Positions 1 through 5,357 of a stretch of DNA of 6,332 nt are shown here, piece after piece. Position 1 is the first letter of the stretch, and each line of letters opens with the position of its first letter. Source of the DNA: JAYRWN01 sp041917975 (GTDB taxonomy: Bacteria > Bacteroidota > Bacteroidia > Chitinophagales > Saprospiraceae); contig JAYRWN010000443.1 in assembly GCA_041917975.1 (NCBI GenBank), positions 1 through 6,332 of the forward strand, in the 5' to 3' direction. Position numbers and translations under genes: made by a program. Below the pieces are notes generated by a model. That model did not search any database. It saw nothing but the letters and a program-made list of their open reading frames with translations, and was not told where the DNA came from.

Positions 1-146
1 CCACCGCCATACCATAAATTATCCGTCCATTCTTTTTTAACCGGTTTACGGGAAGTAGTGGTCGGCCGTTTGGTCTGTGCTTCCACCTGAGTGAGTAACA
101 GACAAGCTAGCGTCAGGACAATCGTTTTTTTCAATGGTGCGTGCAT
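1..146 (-). CDS. Exported protein, N-terminus only (probable outer-membrane beta-barrel protein)
   Basis: Reading leftward from the ATG at 146-144 gives 48 codons without a stop up to the window edge, so the C-terminus is missing. The N-terminus is a clear signal peptide: two lysines at residues 6-7, a hydrophobic stretch (residues 8-18), then VEAQ at about 21-24, a likely signal peptidase I site. The Cys at residue 15 does not sit in a good lipobox. The mature part begins with a Thr/Arg/Lys-rich stretch and then DNLWYGGG. A short LWYGG-type segment just after the signal is common in small beta-barrel outer-membrane proteins of Bacteroidota; that assignment is from recollection of the family and is tentative. 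The start lacks a Shine-Dalgarno sequence and has an A/T-rich leader, as is normal in the phylum. It lies 127 bp downstream of cmk on the same strand, with a hairpin between, so it may have its own promoter. Confidence 0.7.
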   Translation of the reverse strand, partial: MHAPLKKTIVLTLACLLLTQVEAQTKRPTTTSRKPVKKEWTDNLWYGG

Positions 147-196
147 GGTTTATTTTTATCTGATTTATTTATAAAAACGTTGGTTCCGGGGTATAT

Positions 197-222
197 GGTT
201 AAGTGGTCCGCGACCTTTAACC
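197..222. repeat. Two-tier hairpin between cmk and the exported-protein gene
   Basis: An interrupted inverted repeat: outer arms GGTTAA (197-202) and TTAACC (217-222), inner arms GGTC (205-208) and GACC (212-215), a three-base loop, and a small asymmetric internal bulge. A second short dyad, TCATG/CATGA around a four-base loop, lies at about 223-235. No T-run follows directly on either strand (the nearest T5 on the minus strand is about 20 bases on), so it is not a standard intrinsic terminator. It lies in the untranslated gap upstream of the minus-strand gene ending the window and could be a structured leader, an operator or the 3' end of the cmk transcript. Confidence 0.5.
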
Positions 223-264
223 TCATGATAACATGAAAATTTTAGTGGCGTAACTATGACAAAA

Positions 265-272
265 CAAATATA
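265..272 (-). promoter_or_regulatory. Possible -7 element (TATATTTG) for the exported-protein gene
   Basis: Read on the minus strand, 272-265 is TATATTTG, matching the Bacteroidota -7 consensus TAnnTTTG. No TTTG -33 element lies at the usual spacing of about 19-21 bases, and the site is about 120 bases from the start codon at 146. It sits immediately past the cmk stop codon. If used, the transcript leader would contain the hairpin at 197-222. Confidence 0.25.
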
Positions 273-273
273 T

Positions 274-975
274 TCACGCCTGGGTGGAAAGTTTTATTTG
301 GGGCAAATTTAATATCCAGGCGATTTGTTCATCCACAGTCATCGAGGTATTGTCCAGCACGACAGCATCCTCTGCTTGACGCAAGGGATTCATGGCCCGG
401 TGGCTATCCAGGTAATCGCGTTGTTCCAGGTTCGCTGCCACTTCCTCATGACTAAGCTGGAGGCCTTTGGATTGCAGCTCCAGCCAGCGGCGCCGGACTC
501 GTGTATCAAAATCAGCGGTGAGAAATATTTTTAATTCGGCGTGTGGAAAAACGGCCGTGCCGATGTCACGCCCTTCCATGACGATGCCCTTGTGTTTTCC
601 CATCAGCCGTTGTTGGGCGGTAATGGTGGTGCGTACCAGGGGAAGCGAACTAACCGGGCTGACCAGGTCGGAGACTGCAGGGCTGCGGATGGCTTGCTCT
701 ACATTTTCACCATTGAGGAACGTTTGATTTTCGCCCTGTACACGTTCAAAATGAATATTTATGTGGCACATGGCCAAGGCTACCTCTTCTTCAACGGTCA
801 TGGGAATGTGGTGTTGTATAAAATACCAGGTTACCGCCCGGTACATGGCTCCGGTATCGATAAACAGATAGTTCAAACGTTTAGCCAAGGCTTTGGCCAG
901 CGTACTTTTGCCGCAAGCTGAAAAGCCATCGATAGCGACAATAATGGGCTGGACCGGAGCACTGACAGCGGACAT
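274..975 (-). CDS. cmk: Cytidylate kinase (CMP/dCMP kinase)
   Basis: This 233-aa cytosolic enzyme transfers phosphate from ATP to CMP or dCMP in pyrimidine nucleotide supply. Family marks in order: a P-loop (residues 17-25, GFSACGKST), the nucleotide-binding DTGAMYR motif (40-46), the CMP-binding segment with Arg115 and QQR (121-123), the GRD-containing MEGRDIGT motif (133-140), an Arg-rich lid (RVRRRW), and the C-terminal RDYLDSHR...PLRQAEDA block. The length is normal for a bacterial Cmk. The ATG at 975-973 is chosen because the P-loop then starts at residue 17. The frame is open further up to a TTG at 1014, but that lies inside the stem of an intrinsic terminator and would add an unlikely MYPLLCKTFLF extension. 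The start codon is only five bases after the terminator T-run, so any transcript from upstream must pass this hairpin. The stop is TGA. Confidence 0.95.
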   Translation of the reverse strand: MSAVSAPVQPIIVAIDGFSACGKSTLAKALAKRLNYLFIDTGAMYRAVTWYFIQHHIPMTVEEEVALAMCHINIHFERVQGENQTFLNGENVEQAIRSPAVSDLVSPVSSLPLVRTTITAQQRLMGKHKGIVMEGRDIGTAVFPHAELKIFLTADFDTRVRRRWLELQSKGLQLSHEEVAANLEQRDYLDSHRAMNPLRQAEDAVVLDNTSMTVDEQIAWILNLPQIKLSTQA

Positions 976-980
976 GCCAC

Positions 981-1019
981 AAAATAAAAAAGTCTTGCAC
1001 AACAACGGGTACAAGACTT
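981..1019 (-). terminator. Rho-independent terminator after the DUF2795 gene, inside the cmk leader
   Basis: On the minus strand the left arm AAGTCTTGTAC (1019-1009), an eight-base loop and the right arm GTGCAAGACTT (1000-990) form an 11-bp stem with one G-U pair. It is followed at once by TTTTATTTT. This is a classic intrinsic terminator for transcription leaving the DUF2795 gene, whose stop lies 31 bases upstream. On the opposite strand the following bases are only GATTTTGG, so plus-strand termination would be weak. Its T-run ends five bases before the cmk start codon. Confidence 0.85.
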
Positions 1020-1050
1020 GATTTTGGTATTATAAAAAAGCTAAGGATTC

Positions 1051-1272
1051 TTAATATTCGTCCTCATTGAAGAGGAAGTCATCTTTACGTGGGTAATCCG
1101 GCCAGATATCTTCTATGCTTTCATAGATCTCGCCTTCATCTTCCATTTCCTGCAGGTTTTCGATCACCTCCAGTGGAGCCCCTGAGCGGATGGCATAGTC
1201 GATCAATTCGTCACGGGTAGCCGGCCATGGCGCTTCTTCCAGATGATGTGCTAGTTCTAAAGTCCAATACAT
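1051..1272 (-). CDS. DUF2795 family protein, small acidic conserved protein
   Basis: A 73-aa protein beginning MYWTLELAHHLEEAPWPATRDELIDYA and ending DDFLFNEDEY, quoted in parts: residues 1-16 hold the MYWTLELA start and the APWPA segment follows; the middle (RSGAPLEVIENLQ) is the conserved DUF2795 core. The size, sequence style and very high Asp/Glu content match the short single-domain members that are widespread in Bacteroidota. No function is established that I know of. No signal peptide, membrane helix, Cys or metal motif is seen, so it is probably cytosolic. The gene has a good phylum-type promoter about 100 bases upstream and a strong terminator just downstream, so it is probably transcribed mostly as a single gene, with read-through possibly supplying cmk. 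Confidence 0.9.
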   Translation of the reverse strand: MYWTLELAHHLEEAPWPATRDELIDYAIRSGAPLEVIENLQEMEDEGEIYESIEDIWPDYPRKDDFLFNEDEY

Positions 1273-1335
1273 GTTCTATCGCATCAATTTTTGGTTTAAT
1301 AAATAAATTTTTAATCACTCTAACTTTGGCTACCC

Positions 1336-1349
1336 TTGAAAAGTTTCAA
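1336..1349. repeat. Short dyad in the DUF2795 leader
   Basis: TTGAAA and TTTCAA face each other around a two-base centre. The loop is too tight for a stable RNA hairpin, so if it matters it would be a protein-binding operator. It lies about 20 bases downstream of the predicted transcription start of the DUF2795 gene. A palindrome of this length in A/T-rich DNA may be chance. Confidence 0.25.
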
Positions 1350-1370
1350 TGGAGCAATTAAAAATTTGCA

Positions 1371-1402
1371 CAAATGTATTAAAGCAATATTTAATACACA
1401 AA
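1371..1402 (-). promoter_or_regulatory. Bacteroidota-type promoter for the DUF2795 gene
   Basis: On the minus strand TTTG (1402-1399) is followed after 20 bases by TACATTTG (1378-1371). Both elements match the phylum consensus TTTG / TAnnTTTG at the usual spacing. Transcription would begin near 1364, giving an untranslated leader of about 92 bases before the start at 1272. A 5+5 inverted repeat, ATTTG-CA-CAAAT (1364-1375), overlaps the -7 element and start site and could be an operator. Confidence 0.6.
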
Positions 1403-1441
1403 GCAATTGTTTAATTTCTTAGTGAAGAATTTTTTGACATT

Positions 1442-1472
1442 ATCTAATATACTCTATATGAGCATATTAGAT
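1442..1472. repeat. Nine-bp inverted repeat across the queA stop codon
   Basis: ATCTAATAT (1442-1450) and ATATTAGAT (1464-1472) are exact inverse complements around a 13-base loop. The right arm contains the queA stop codon (TAA at 1469-1467 on the minus strand). No T-run follows on either strand, so it is not a typical terminator, though an A/T-rich hairpin here could mark or protect the 3' end of the queA message. No better terminator is visible downstream of queA. Confidence 0.4.
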
Positions 1473-2531
1473 GATCATCATAGCATCGCCATAGGAGAAA
1501 AAACGGTATTTTTCTTTGATCGCTTCCTGATAAGCTTCCATGACCAGTTCATACCCGGCAAAAGCACAGATCATAATGAGCAGGCTGGACTTGGGAATAT
1601 GGAAATTAGTAATCATCCGATCGGCAATACTAAATTCGTAAGGCGGATAGATAAACATGTTGGTCCACCCCTCTTGTGGTTTTAATAATTTGGAGGCACT
1701 CACCGATGATTCCACGGCGCGCATAGAAGTTGTACCGACGGTGCAGATGTGCCGCCCGGCTTCTTTGGCGGCATTAACCGTATCGGCTGCTTTCTGGTCT
1801 ATTTTTAAATACTCTGCATCCATTTTGTGTTTGGACAAGTCTTCCACGTCAATGGTGCGAAAGGTGCCCAGCCCCACATGCAGAGTCACTTCTGCAAAAT
1901 TTACACCCTTAATTTCCAGACGTTTTAACAGTTCGCGACTAAAGTGTAATCCCGCGGTGGGTGCGGCTACAGCGCCCTCAACTTTGGCGTAAACCGTCTG
2001 ATAACGGTGGGTATCATCTTCTATCGCATCCCGTTTGATGTATTTGGGCAGCGGAGTGATGCCTAAGGATTTTAGTTCTATTTGAAATTCCTCATCGGTG
2101 CCATCATAAAAAAAGCGGATGGTGCGACCCCGTGAGGTGGTGTTATCTACCACTTCAGCCACCAGGACTTCATGGCCATGCTTATCACTAAAATAGAGTT
2201 TATTGCCGACGCGGATCTTTCTGGCTGGGTCCACCAGCACATCCCACAGGCGGGCATCCCGGTTCAATTCGCGCAGCAAAAAAACCTCAATTTTTGCTCC
2301 GGTCTTTTCTTTGCGACCATACATACGGGCCGGGAAAACCTTGGTATTGTTGAAAATCATGACGTCGCCGTCATCAAAAAAATTCAATACATCTTTAAAT
2401 ACGTGATGTTCAATTTTGCCGGTTTTGCGGTCAACAACCATCAGACGTGATTCATCACGGTTATCAGAAGGGTGCTGGGCAATCAGATTTGGTGGCAGAG
2501 TAAAATCAAAATTAGATAGTTTAGACCTCAT
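1467..2531 (-). CDS. queA: S-adenosylmethionine:tRNA ribosyltransferase-isomerase
   Basis: QueA transfers and rearranges the ribosyl group of S-adenosylmethionine onto preQ1 at position 34 of tRNAs with a GUN anticodon, giving epoxyqueuosine. The 354-aa protein has the full set of family motifs in order: DESRLMVVDR (26-35), IFNNTKVFPARMYG (59-72), PLPKYIKR (about 160-167), RYQTVYA and GAVAAPTAGLHF (about 176-197), HVGLGTFR (about 218-225), TTSMRAVES (about 267-275), FIYPPYEF with ITNFHIPKSSLL, and the C-terminal YRFFSYGDAM. Both ends are intact and the length is normal. The ATG at 2531 places the usual LSNFDFTLP start close to the N-terminus. It is cytosolic and stands alone on this strand, 194 bp from the next minus-strand gene, and divergent from the permease gene. 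queD, another gene of the same pathway, lies 2.1 kb away in a separate transcription unit. Confidence 0.97.
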   Translation of the reverse strand: MRSKLSNFDFTLPPNLIAQHPSDNRDESRLMVVDRKTGKIEHHVFKDVLNFFDDGDVMIFNNTKVFPARMYGRKEKTGAKIEVFLLRELNRDARLWDVLVDPARKIRVGNKLYFSDKHGHEVLVAEVVDNTTSRGRTIRFFYDGTDEEFQIELKSLGITPLPKYIKRDAIEDDTHRYQTVYAKVEGAVAAPTAGLHFSRELLKRLEIKGVNFAEVTLHVGLGTFRTIDVEDLSKHKMDAEYLKIDQKAADTVNAAKEAGRHICTVGTTSMRAVESSVSASKLLKPQEGWTNMFIYPPYEFSIADRMITNFHIPKSSLLIMICAFAGYELVMEAYQEAIKEKYRFFSYGDAMMII

Positions 2532-2558
2532 GGACTGTTATTTATGAAAAAATTCGCG

Positions 2559-2566
2559 CAAAATTA
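2559..2566 (-). promoter_or_regulatory. Possible queA promoter, -7 element TAATTTTG
   Basis: On the minus strand 2566-2559 is TAATTTTG, an exact match to TAnnTTTG, placing the transcription start near 2552 and giving a leader of about 20 bases before the queA ATG. No TTTG is found at the -33 distance (the region reads GGAAACC), so only half of the promoter is supported. Confidence 0.4.
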
Positions 2567-2635
2567 ACACTCTGGCGCTATTTTAGGTTTCCTACTTCAT
2601 CAATTTGCAGATTTTTCTGCTTCTTTCATCGAATG

Positions 2636-2669
2636 TTTGCCCTTGTTTAAGCCGGGTGAGTTAATTTTA
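2636..2669 (+). promoter_or_regulatory. Possible promoter for the permease/PepSY pair
   Basis: TTTG (2636-2639) is followed after 22 bases by TAATTTTA (2662-2669), one base from TAnnTTTG, giving a start near 2676 and a leader of about 49 bases. The spacing is slightly long and the last base of the -7 element is off. The same TTTG could instead belong to a -7 element AATGTTTG (2632-2639), so the exact site is uncertain. A short GCAGA/TCTGC hairpin lies further upstream at 2607-2620. Confidence 0.35.
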
Positions 2670-2679
2670 ACCATATAAG

Positions 2680-2717
2680 ACCCTTGGGTAACAATTTTTA
2701 AGGTCAAGGGTTTGACC
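2680..2717 (+). repeat. Overlapping inverted repeats just upstream of the permease start
   Basis: GGTCAA (2702-2707) and TTGACC (2712-2717) form a six-bp hairpin with loop GGGT, ending seven bases before the ATG at 2725. Alternatively ACCCTTG (2680-2686) can pair with CAAGGGT (2705-2711). The second pairing uses bases of both the arm and loop of the first, so the two are mutually exclusive. The element could be an operator dyad or an RNA structure affecting translation of the permease. Confidence 0.4.
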
Positions 2718-2724
2718 ATAGTTT

Positions 2725-3978
2725 ATGAAAATAGCATTTTACATCGTCCGCGAAAGTTTTCGTCAGGCCTGGAATCAACTGGTCAGTAATAAATTGCGCA
2801 GTTTTCTTTCCTTGCTGGGTATACTCATTGGTGTATTATGCATTGTTTTGATACTTTCCGCCGTAGATAGTTTGGAAGCAAATATCAGCGAAAGTTTTGA
2901 GAAACTGGGGAAGGATGTAGTGTATGTGGACAAAATGCCCTGGGATGAAAACCCGGATGAAAATTATTGGAAATATGCGAAACGCCCTAATGCCGACTAT
3001 GCTGATTACGAGGCGATTAAACGACGTGTACATACTTCGGACCTGGCTTCCCTGGCGGTTTTTATGCCTACCAAACTAATAAAATACCGCAGCAACAGTG
3101 TCCGGGGAGCATACATGGTAGGTGTGACGTATGACTATGACCGCATCTTTAAATTAGAGTATGAAGATGGGCGCTTTTTTACCTCGTTTGAGTACGAAAC
3201 GGGCGCTGACCGGGCCGTCCTGGGGTATGAAATAGCCAAAAGCTTGTTTGAAGACATCAGCCCGGTGGGCAAGCAAATCACCATCTACGGTAAAAAAGTC
3301 ACCGTGATCGGAGTCATGAAAAAAGAAGGCAAATCCCTGATCAATGTTATTCCTTTTGACCGGGCCATCATCATCAGCTATAATCAGGCGCGCAGCCTGG
3401 TGAATGTGGATGGGGACTATACCTGGGGAACGCTGATGAATGTCAAAGCGGCTCCGGGGGTGACTCTGGAAGACTTAAAAGATGAAGTGACCGGTGTGTT
3501 ACGCGCCCACCGCCGTCTAAAACCACTGGAGAATGATAATTTTGCCATCAACCAGGTGTCAACATTTACGAACCTGCTCAAACCCATCTTCAGTGTACTG
3601 TCCATGGTTGGTGGCGCCATCGCTTTTTTTGCCATCCTGGTGGGCATGTTCTCCGTAGCTAACATCATGTTTGTCACCGTCAAAGAACGCACCAATCAAA
3701 TCGGGGTAAAAAAAGCTTTGGGAGCTACGCAAAACACCATCCTCGTTGAGTTTTTAATCGAATCCGTAGTGCTATGTGTGATCGGCGGACTATTCGGCCT
3801 GCTGCTCGTGTTTGGCATTGCCGAACTGGCCAGTTCCCTGAGTGGATTTAATTTTTTTCTGCCGCTTAAAAATATTATCCTGGGCATCACCCTAAGTATT
3901 GTCATCGGTGTAGCGGCTGGTATTATTCCGGCCTGGCAGGCTGCACGCATGGACCCGGTAGAAGCCATTCGTCATTAG
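2725..3978 (+). CDS. MacB/FtsX-type ABC transporter permease
   Basis: A 417-aa inner-membrane protein with the standard architecture of a single MacB-like permease subunit: a short cytosolic N-terminus with RSFLSLLGILIG, helix 1 at about 27-48, a large periplasmic MacB_PCD-type domain (about 50-285), then three helices (about 288-314, 340-366, 383-403) forming the FtsX core. The cytosolic loop VKERTNQIGVKKALGAT (319-335) and the C-terminal AARMDPVEAIRH are strong family signatures. Such permeases work with a separate ATPase of the MacB/LolD type in export, lipoprotein release or mechanotransmission; no ATPase is encoded in the window and none is fused, so the substrate cannot be told. The ATG at 2725 fits helix 1. 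A PepSY-type protein follows 61 bp later on the same strand and may be cotranscribed. Confidence 0.92.
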   Translation: MKIAFYIVRESFRQAWNQLVSNKLRSFLSLLGILIGVLCIVLILSAVDSLEANISESFEKLGKDVVYVDKMPWDENPDENYWKYAKRPNADYADYEAIKRRVHTSDLASLAVFMPTKLIKYRSNSVRGAYMVGVTYDYDRIFKLEYEDGRFFTSFEYETGADRAVLGYEIAKSLFEDISPVGKQITIYGKKVTVIGVMKKEGKSLINVIPFDRAIIISYNQARSLVNVDGDYTWGTLMNVKAAPGVTLEDLKDEVTGVLRAHRRLKPLENDNFAINQVSTFTNLLKPIFSVLSMVGGAIAFFAILVGMFSVANIMFVTVKERTNQIGVKKALGATQNTILVEFLIESVVLCVIGGLFGLLLVFGIAELASSLSGFNFFLPLKNIILGITLSIVIGVAAGIIPAWQAARMDPVEAIRH

Positions 3979-4039
3979 TACGGTATTTAGGCATGTTTTG
4001 AGCACTTTTTTATATCTTAACCATAAATTCCTAAGTGTT

Positions 4040-4609
4040 ATGGTGGACATGTGGAGGCAACGGCAAGCAAAAATCCTGCGGTTATTTCGTAAAATCCACC
4101 GCGCTTTAGGTATTAGTCTCTTTCTGCTTTTTACCCTCATTGCGCTCAGTGGTTTATTGCTGGGTTGGAAAAAAAACAGTGGGGGGTACCTGTTGGCCAA
4201 GTCCTACCAGGGCACCAGCGATAAACAAGAAACATGGCTGCCGGTGGACTCATTGACTAAAATAGCCTTACAGGTGCTGGCAGACTCCATTTCCACAGAC
4301 CTGCCGCCCCGCCTGGACCGCATCGACTTCCGGCCTGATAAAGGAATGGTGAAGTATGTCTTTTCCGATCATTATTGGGGCATTCAACTGGATTGTGTGA
4401 CCGGTCAGGTCCTCACCATCGAAAAAAGACGTTCTGATTTTATCGAACACCTGCACGATTTTTCCTATTTCGACAAGCTGACCGGCACAAAAAATAGCAA
4501 ACTTAAATTATTTTATACTACGATCATGGGCCTGGCATTACTGGGTTTTACCACTACGGGATTTTGGCTCTGGTATGGCCCTAAACTGATGCGCCAGCAT
4601 AAAAACTAA
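4040..4609 (+). CDS. PepSY-type two-helix membrane protein
   Basis: About 189 aa from the ATG at 4040; an ATG at 4049 is equally possible (186 aa), while the in-frame TTG at 3998 would add an unsupported 14 residues. Order: basic N-terminus with LFRKIHRALG (about 15-24), helix 1 (about 25-43) ending SGLLLGWKKN, a region of about 110 residues with a PepSY-like segment (RIDFRPDKGMVKYVFSD, then WGIQLDCVTGQVLTIEKR), EHLHDFSY (about 136-143), and helix 2 (about 158-179) ending FWLWYGPK. This resembles the short PepSY-associated TM proteins of Bacteroidota; longer relatives include putative iron reductases. The region between helices is probably periplasmic. His20, His137 and His139 sit at the membrane edges and might bind heme or metal, which is inference. 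It follows the permease gene by 61 bp with no terminator visible between. Confidence 0.8.
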   Translation: MVDMWRQRQAKILRLFRKIHRALGISLFLLFTLIALSGLLLGWKKNSGGYLLAKSYQGTSDKQETWLPVDSLTKIALQVLADSISTDLPPRLDRIDFRPDKGMVKYVFSDHYWGIQLDCVTGQVLTIEKRRSDFIEHLHDFSYFDKLTGTKNSKLKLFYTTIMGLALLGFTTTGFWLWYGPKLMRQHKN

Positions 4610-4623
4610 GATCCGAAAGATTA

Positions 4624-4638
4624 TAGATTATCAATCTA
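4624..4638. repeat. Small hairpin between convergent genes
   Basis: TAGATT (4624-4629) and AATCTA (4633-4638) pair around a three-base loop in the 40-bp gap between the PepSY-type gene and queD, whose 3' ends face each other. There is no T-run on either side, so it is at best a weak two-way transcription stop. No better terminator is seen for either unit. Confidence 0.3.
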
Positions 4639-4649
4639 ACATTATGCCC

Positions 4650-5114
4650 TTAGGCCTGGTCTTCCAGCCGCCATTCGGCATAGGAGGTGGGCGTTTCGCG
4701 TAGAATCATAGCGATTAAGGTCGTACCGGCCGGAAGCAAATGCCTGATTTTTTCAAGGAAAGACAACATCAGATTTTCACAGGTAGGCTGATAAGGGACC
4801 AGGATGACTTTTTCAAACTGCGAGGTCACCCCTTCTTCCTGAGCATAAGGTGCAAATTGATTTAACACCAGGGCATGGTCATATAAGTGTACGACGTGCT
4901 GGTTGACAATCTCTTTTAATTGTGCAAAATCGATGACCATGCCATTTTTTACATCGGTCTCGTCGGTTATCGGGTATCCGGTTACCGTTACCTCCAGGTG
5001 ATAGGTGTGGCCGTGGATGTTTTTACACGGGCCGTCATAGCCGTACAAGGCATGCGCCATGTCGATGACAAAATGTTTTGTAACCCGCACTTTTTGTTGA
5101 GTCAAGGCACTCAT
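4650..5114 (-). CDS. queD: 6-carboxy-5,6,7,8-tetrahydropterin synthase (QueD/PTPS family)
   Basis: QueD converts dihydroneopterin triphosphate to 6-carboxytetrahydropterin, an early step to preQ0 and queuosine. The 154-aa protein shows the family's active site: zinc ligands His21, His34 and His36 (from MAHAL and IHGHTY), catalytic Cys30 (DGPCKN), Asp79-His80 (LYDHALVLN), the PTCENL substrate motif (110-115) and Glu140 (LRETPTSYAEW). The Cys two residues after Gly and before the HGH motif, plus presence of queA in the window, favour QueD over a biopterin-type PTPS, though the family is mixed. The ATG at 5114 lies 15 bases after the ferredoxin stop codon, so it is probably the last gene of the U32-ferredoxin-queD unit. 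It is somewhat longer than the 120-aa E. coli form, with extra residues in a mid-protein loop near 86-102. Confidence 0.93.
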   Translation of the reverse strand: MSALTQQKVRVTKHFVIDMAHALYGYDGPCKNIHGHTYHLEVTVTGYPITDETDVKNGMVIDFAQLKEIVNQHVVHLYDHALVLNQFAPYAQEEGVTSQFEKVILVPYQPTCENLMLSFLEKIRHLLPAGTTLIAMILRETPTSYAEWRLEDQA

Positions 5115-5129
5115 TGCTGTATTTTGAAA

Positions 5130-5357
5130 TTATATTTTTTGAATTTTGATGATGTTCACCGGGCAGTTTTTGGCGGCCAGCACCTGATCATCCCATTCAT
5201 GATCATTAACCACCACCGAATAATAACCTTTATTCACCTTTCCGCCGACTAAAGTACATTTGCCGTCGCGTTTGGACATGCGCCAGCGGTAATCCGCCGC
5301 TTCCACGCAGGCATTGCAACCGATGCACTTGGCTCTCTGCTGGGTGATGCGAATCAT
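5130..5357 (-). CDS. Small [4Fe-4S] ferredoxin
   Basis: A 75-aa cytosolic protein with CIGCNAC at 11-17 (Cys11, Cys14, Cys17) and a distant NCPV (Cys65), the ligand pattern of a single-cluster ferredoxin: C-x2-C-x2-C ... C-P. A second CxxCxxC set is absent, so it holds one cluster. Cys34 in DGKCTLV is extra and has no obvious ligand role. Its ATG (5357-5355) overlaps the TGA of the U32 gene in an ATGA arrangement, implying translational coupling and a shared job. The simplest inference is that it passes electrons to the neighbouring Fe-S protein; an independent housekeeping role cannot be excluded. queD starts 15 bases after its TAA. Confidence 0.9.
   Translation of the reverse strand: MIRITQQRAKCIGCNACVEAADYRWRMSKRDGKCTLVGGKVNKGYYSVVVNDHEWDDQVLAAKNCPVNIIKIQKI

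Noticed and set aside
325..921. Plus-strand open frames across cmk, and similar frames opposite queA, the permease, queD and the U32 gene
   Set aside because: They are antisense or out-of-frame shadows of strongly conserved genes and show no recognisable domains.
976..1014. N-terminal extension of Cmk from a TTG at 1014
   Set aside because: The codons are the terminator stem and T-run read as protein; the ATG at 975 gives the usual distance to the P-loop.
1411..1436. Plus-strand hairpin TTCTT/AAGAA followed by T6 as a terminator
   Set aside because: Only five A/T-rich pairs, and no plus-strand gene ends nearby.
1434..1462. Sigma-70-like promoter on the plus strand (TTGACA, 17 bases, TATGAG)
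   Set aside because: The -10 match is poor, the phylum uses a different consensus, and no plus-strand gene follows.
3998..4039. TTG start for the PepSY-type protein
   Set aside because: The added 14 residues show no family likeness, and two ATG codons at 4040 and 4049 sit directly before the conserved basic N-terminus.
1467..5114. queA and queD as one queuosine operon
   Set aside because: They are 2.1 kb apart and separated by two plus-strand genes, so they cannot share a transcript; nearness may be chance.
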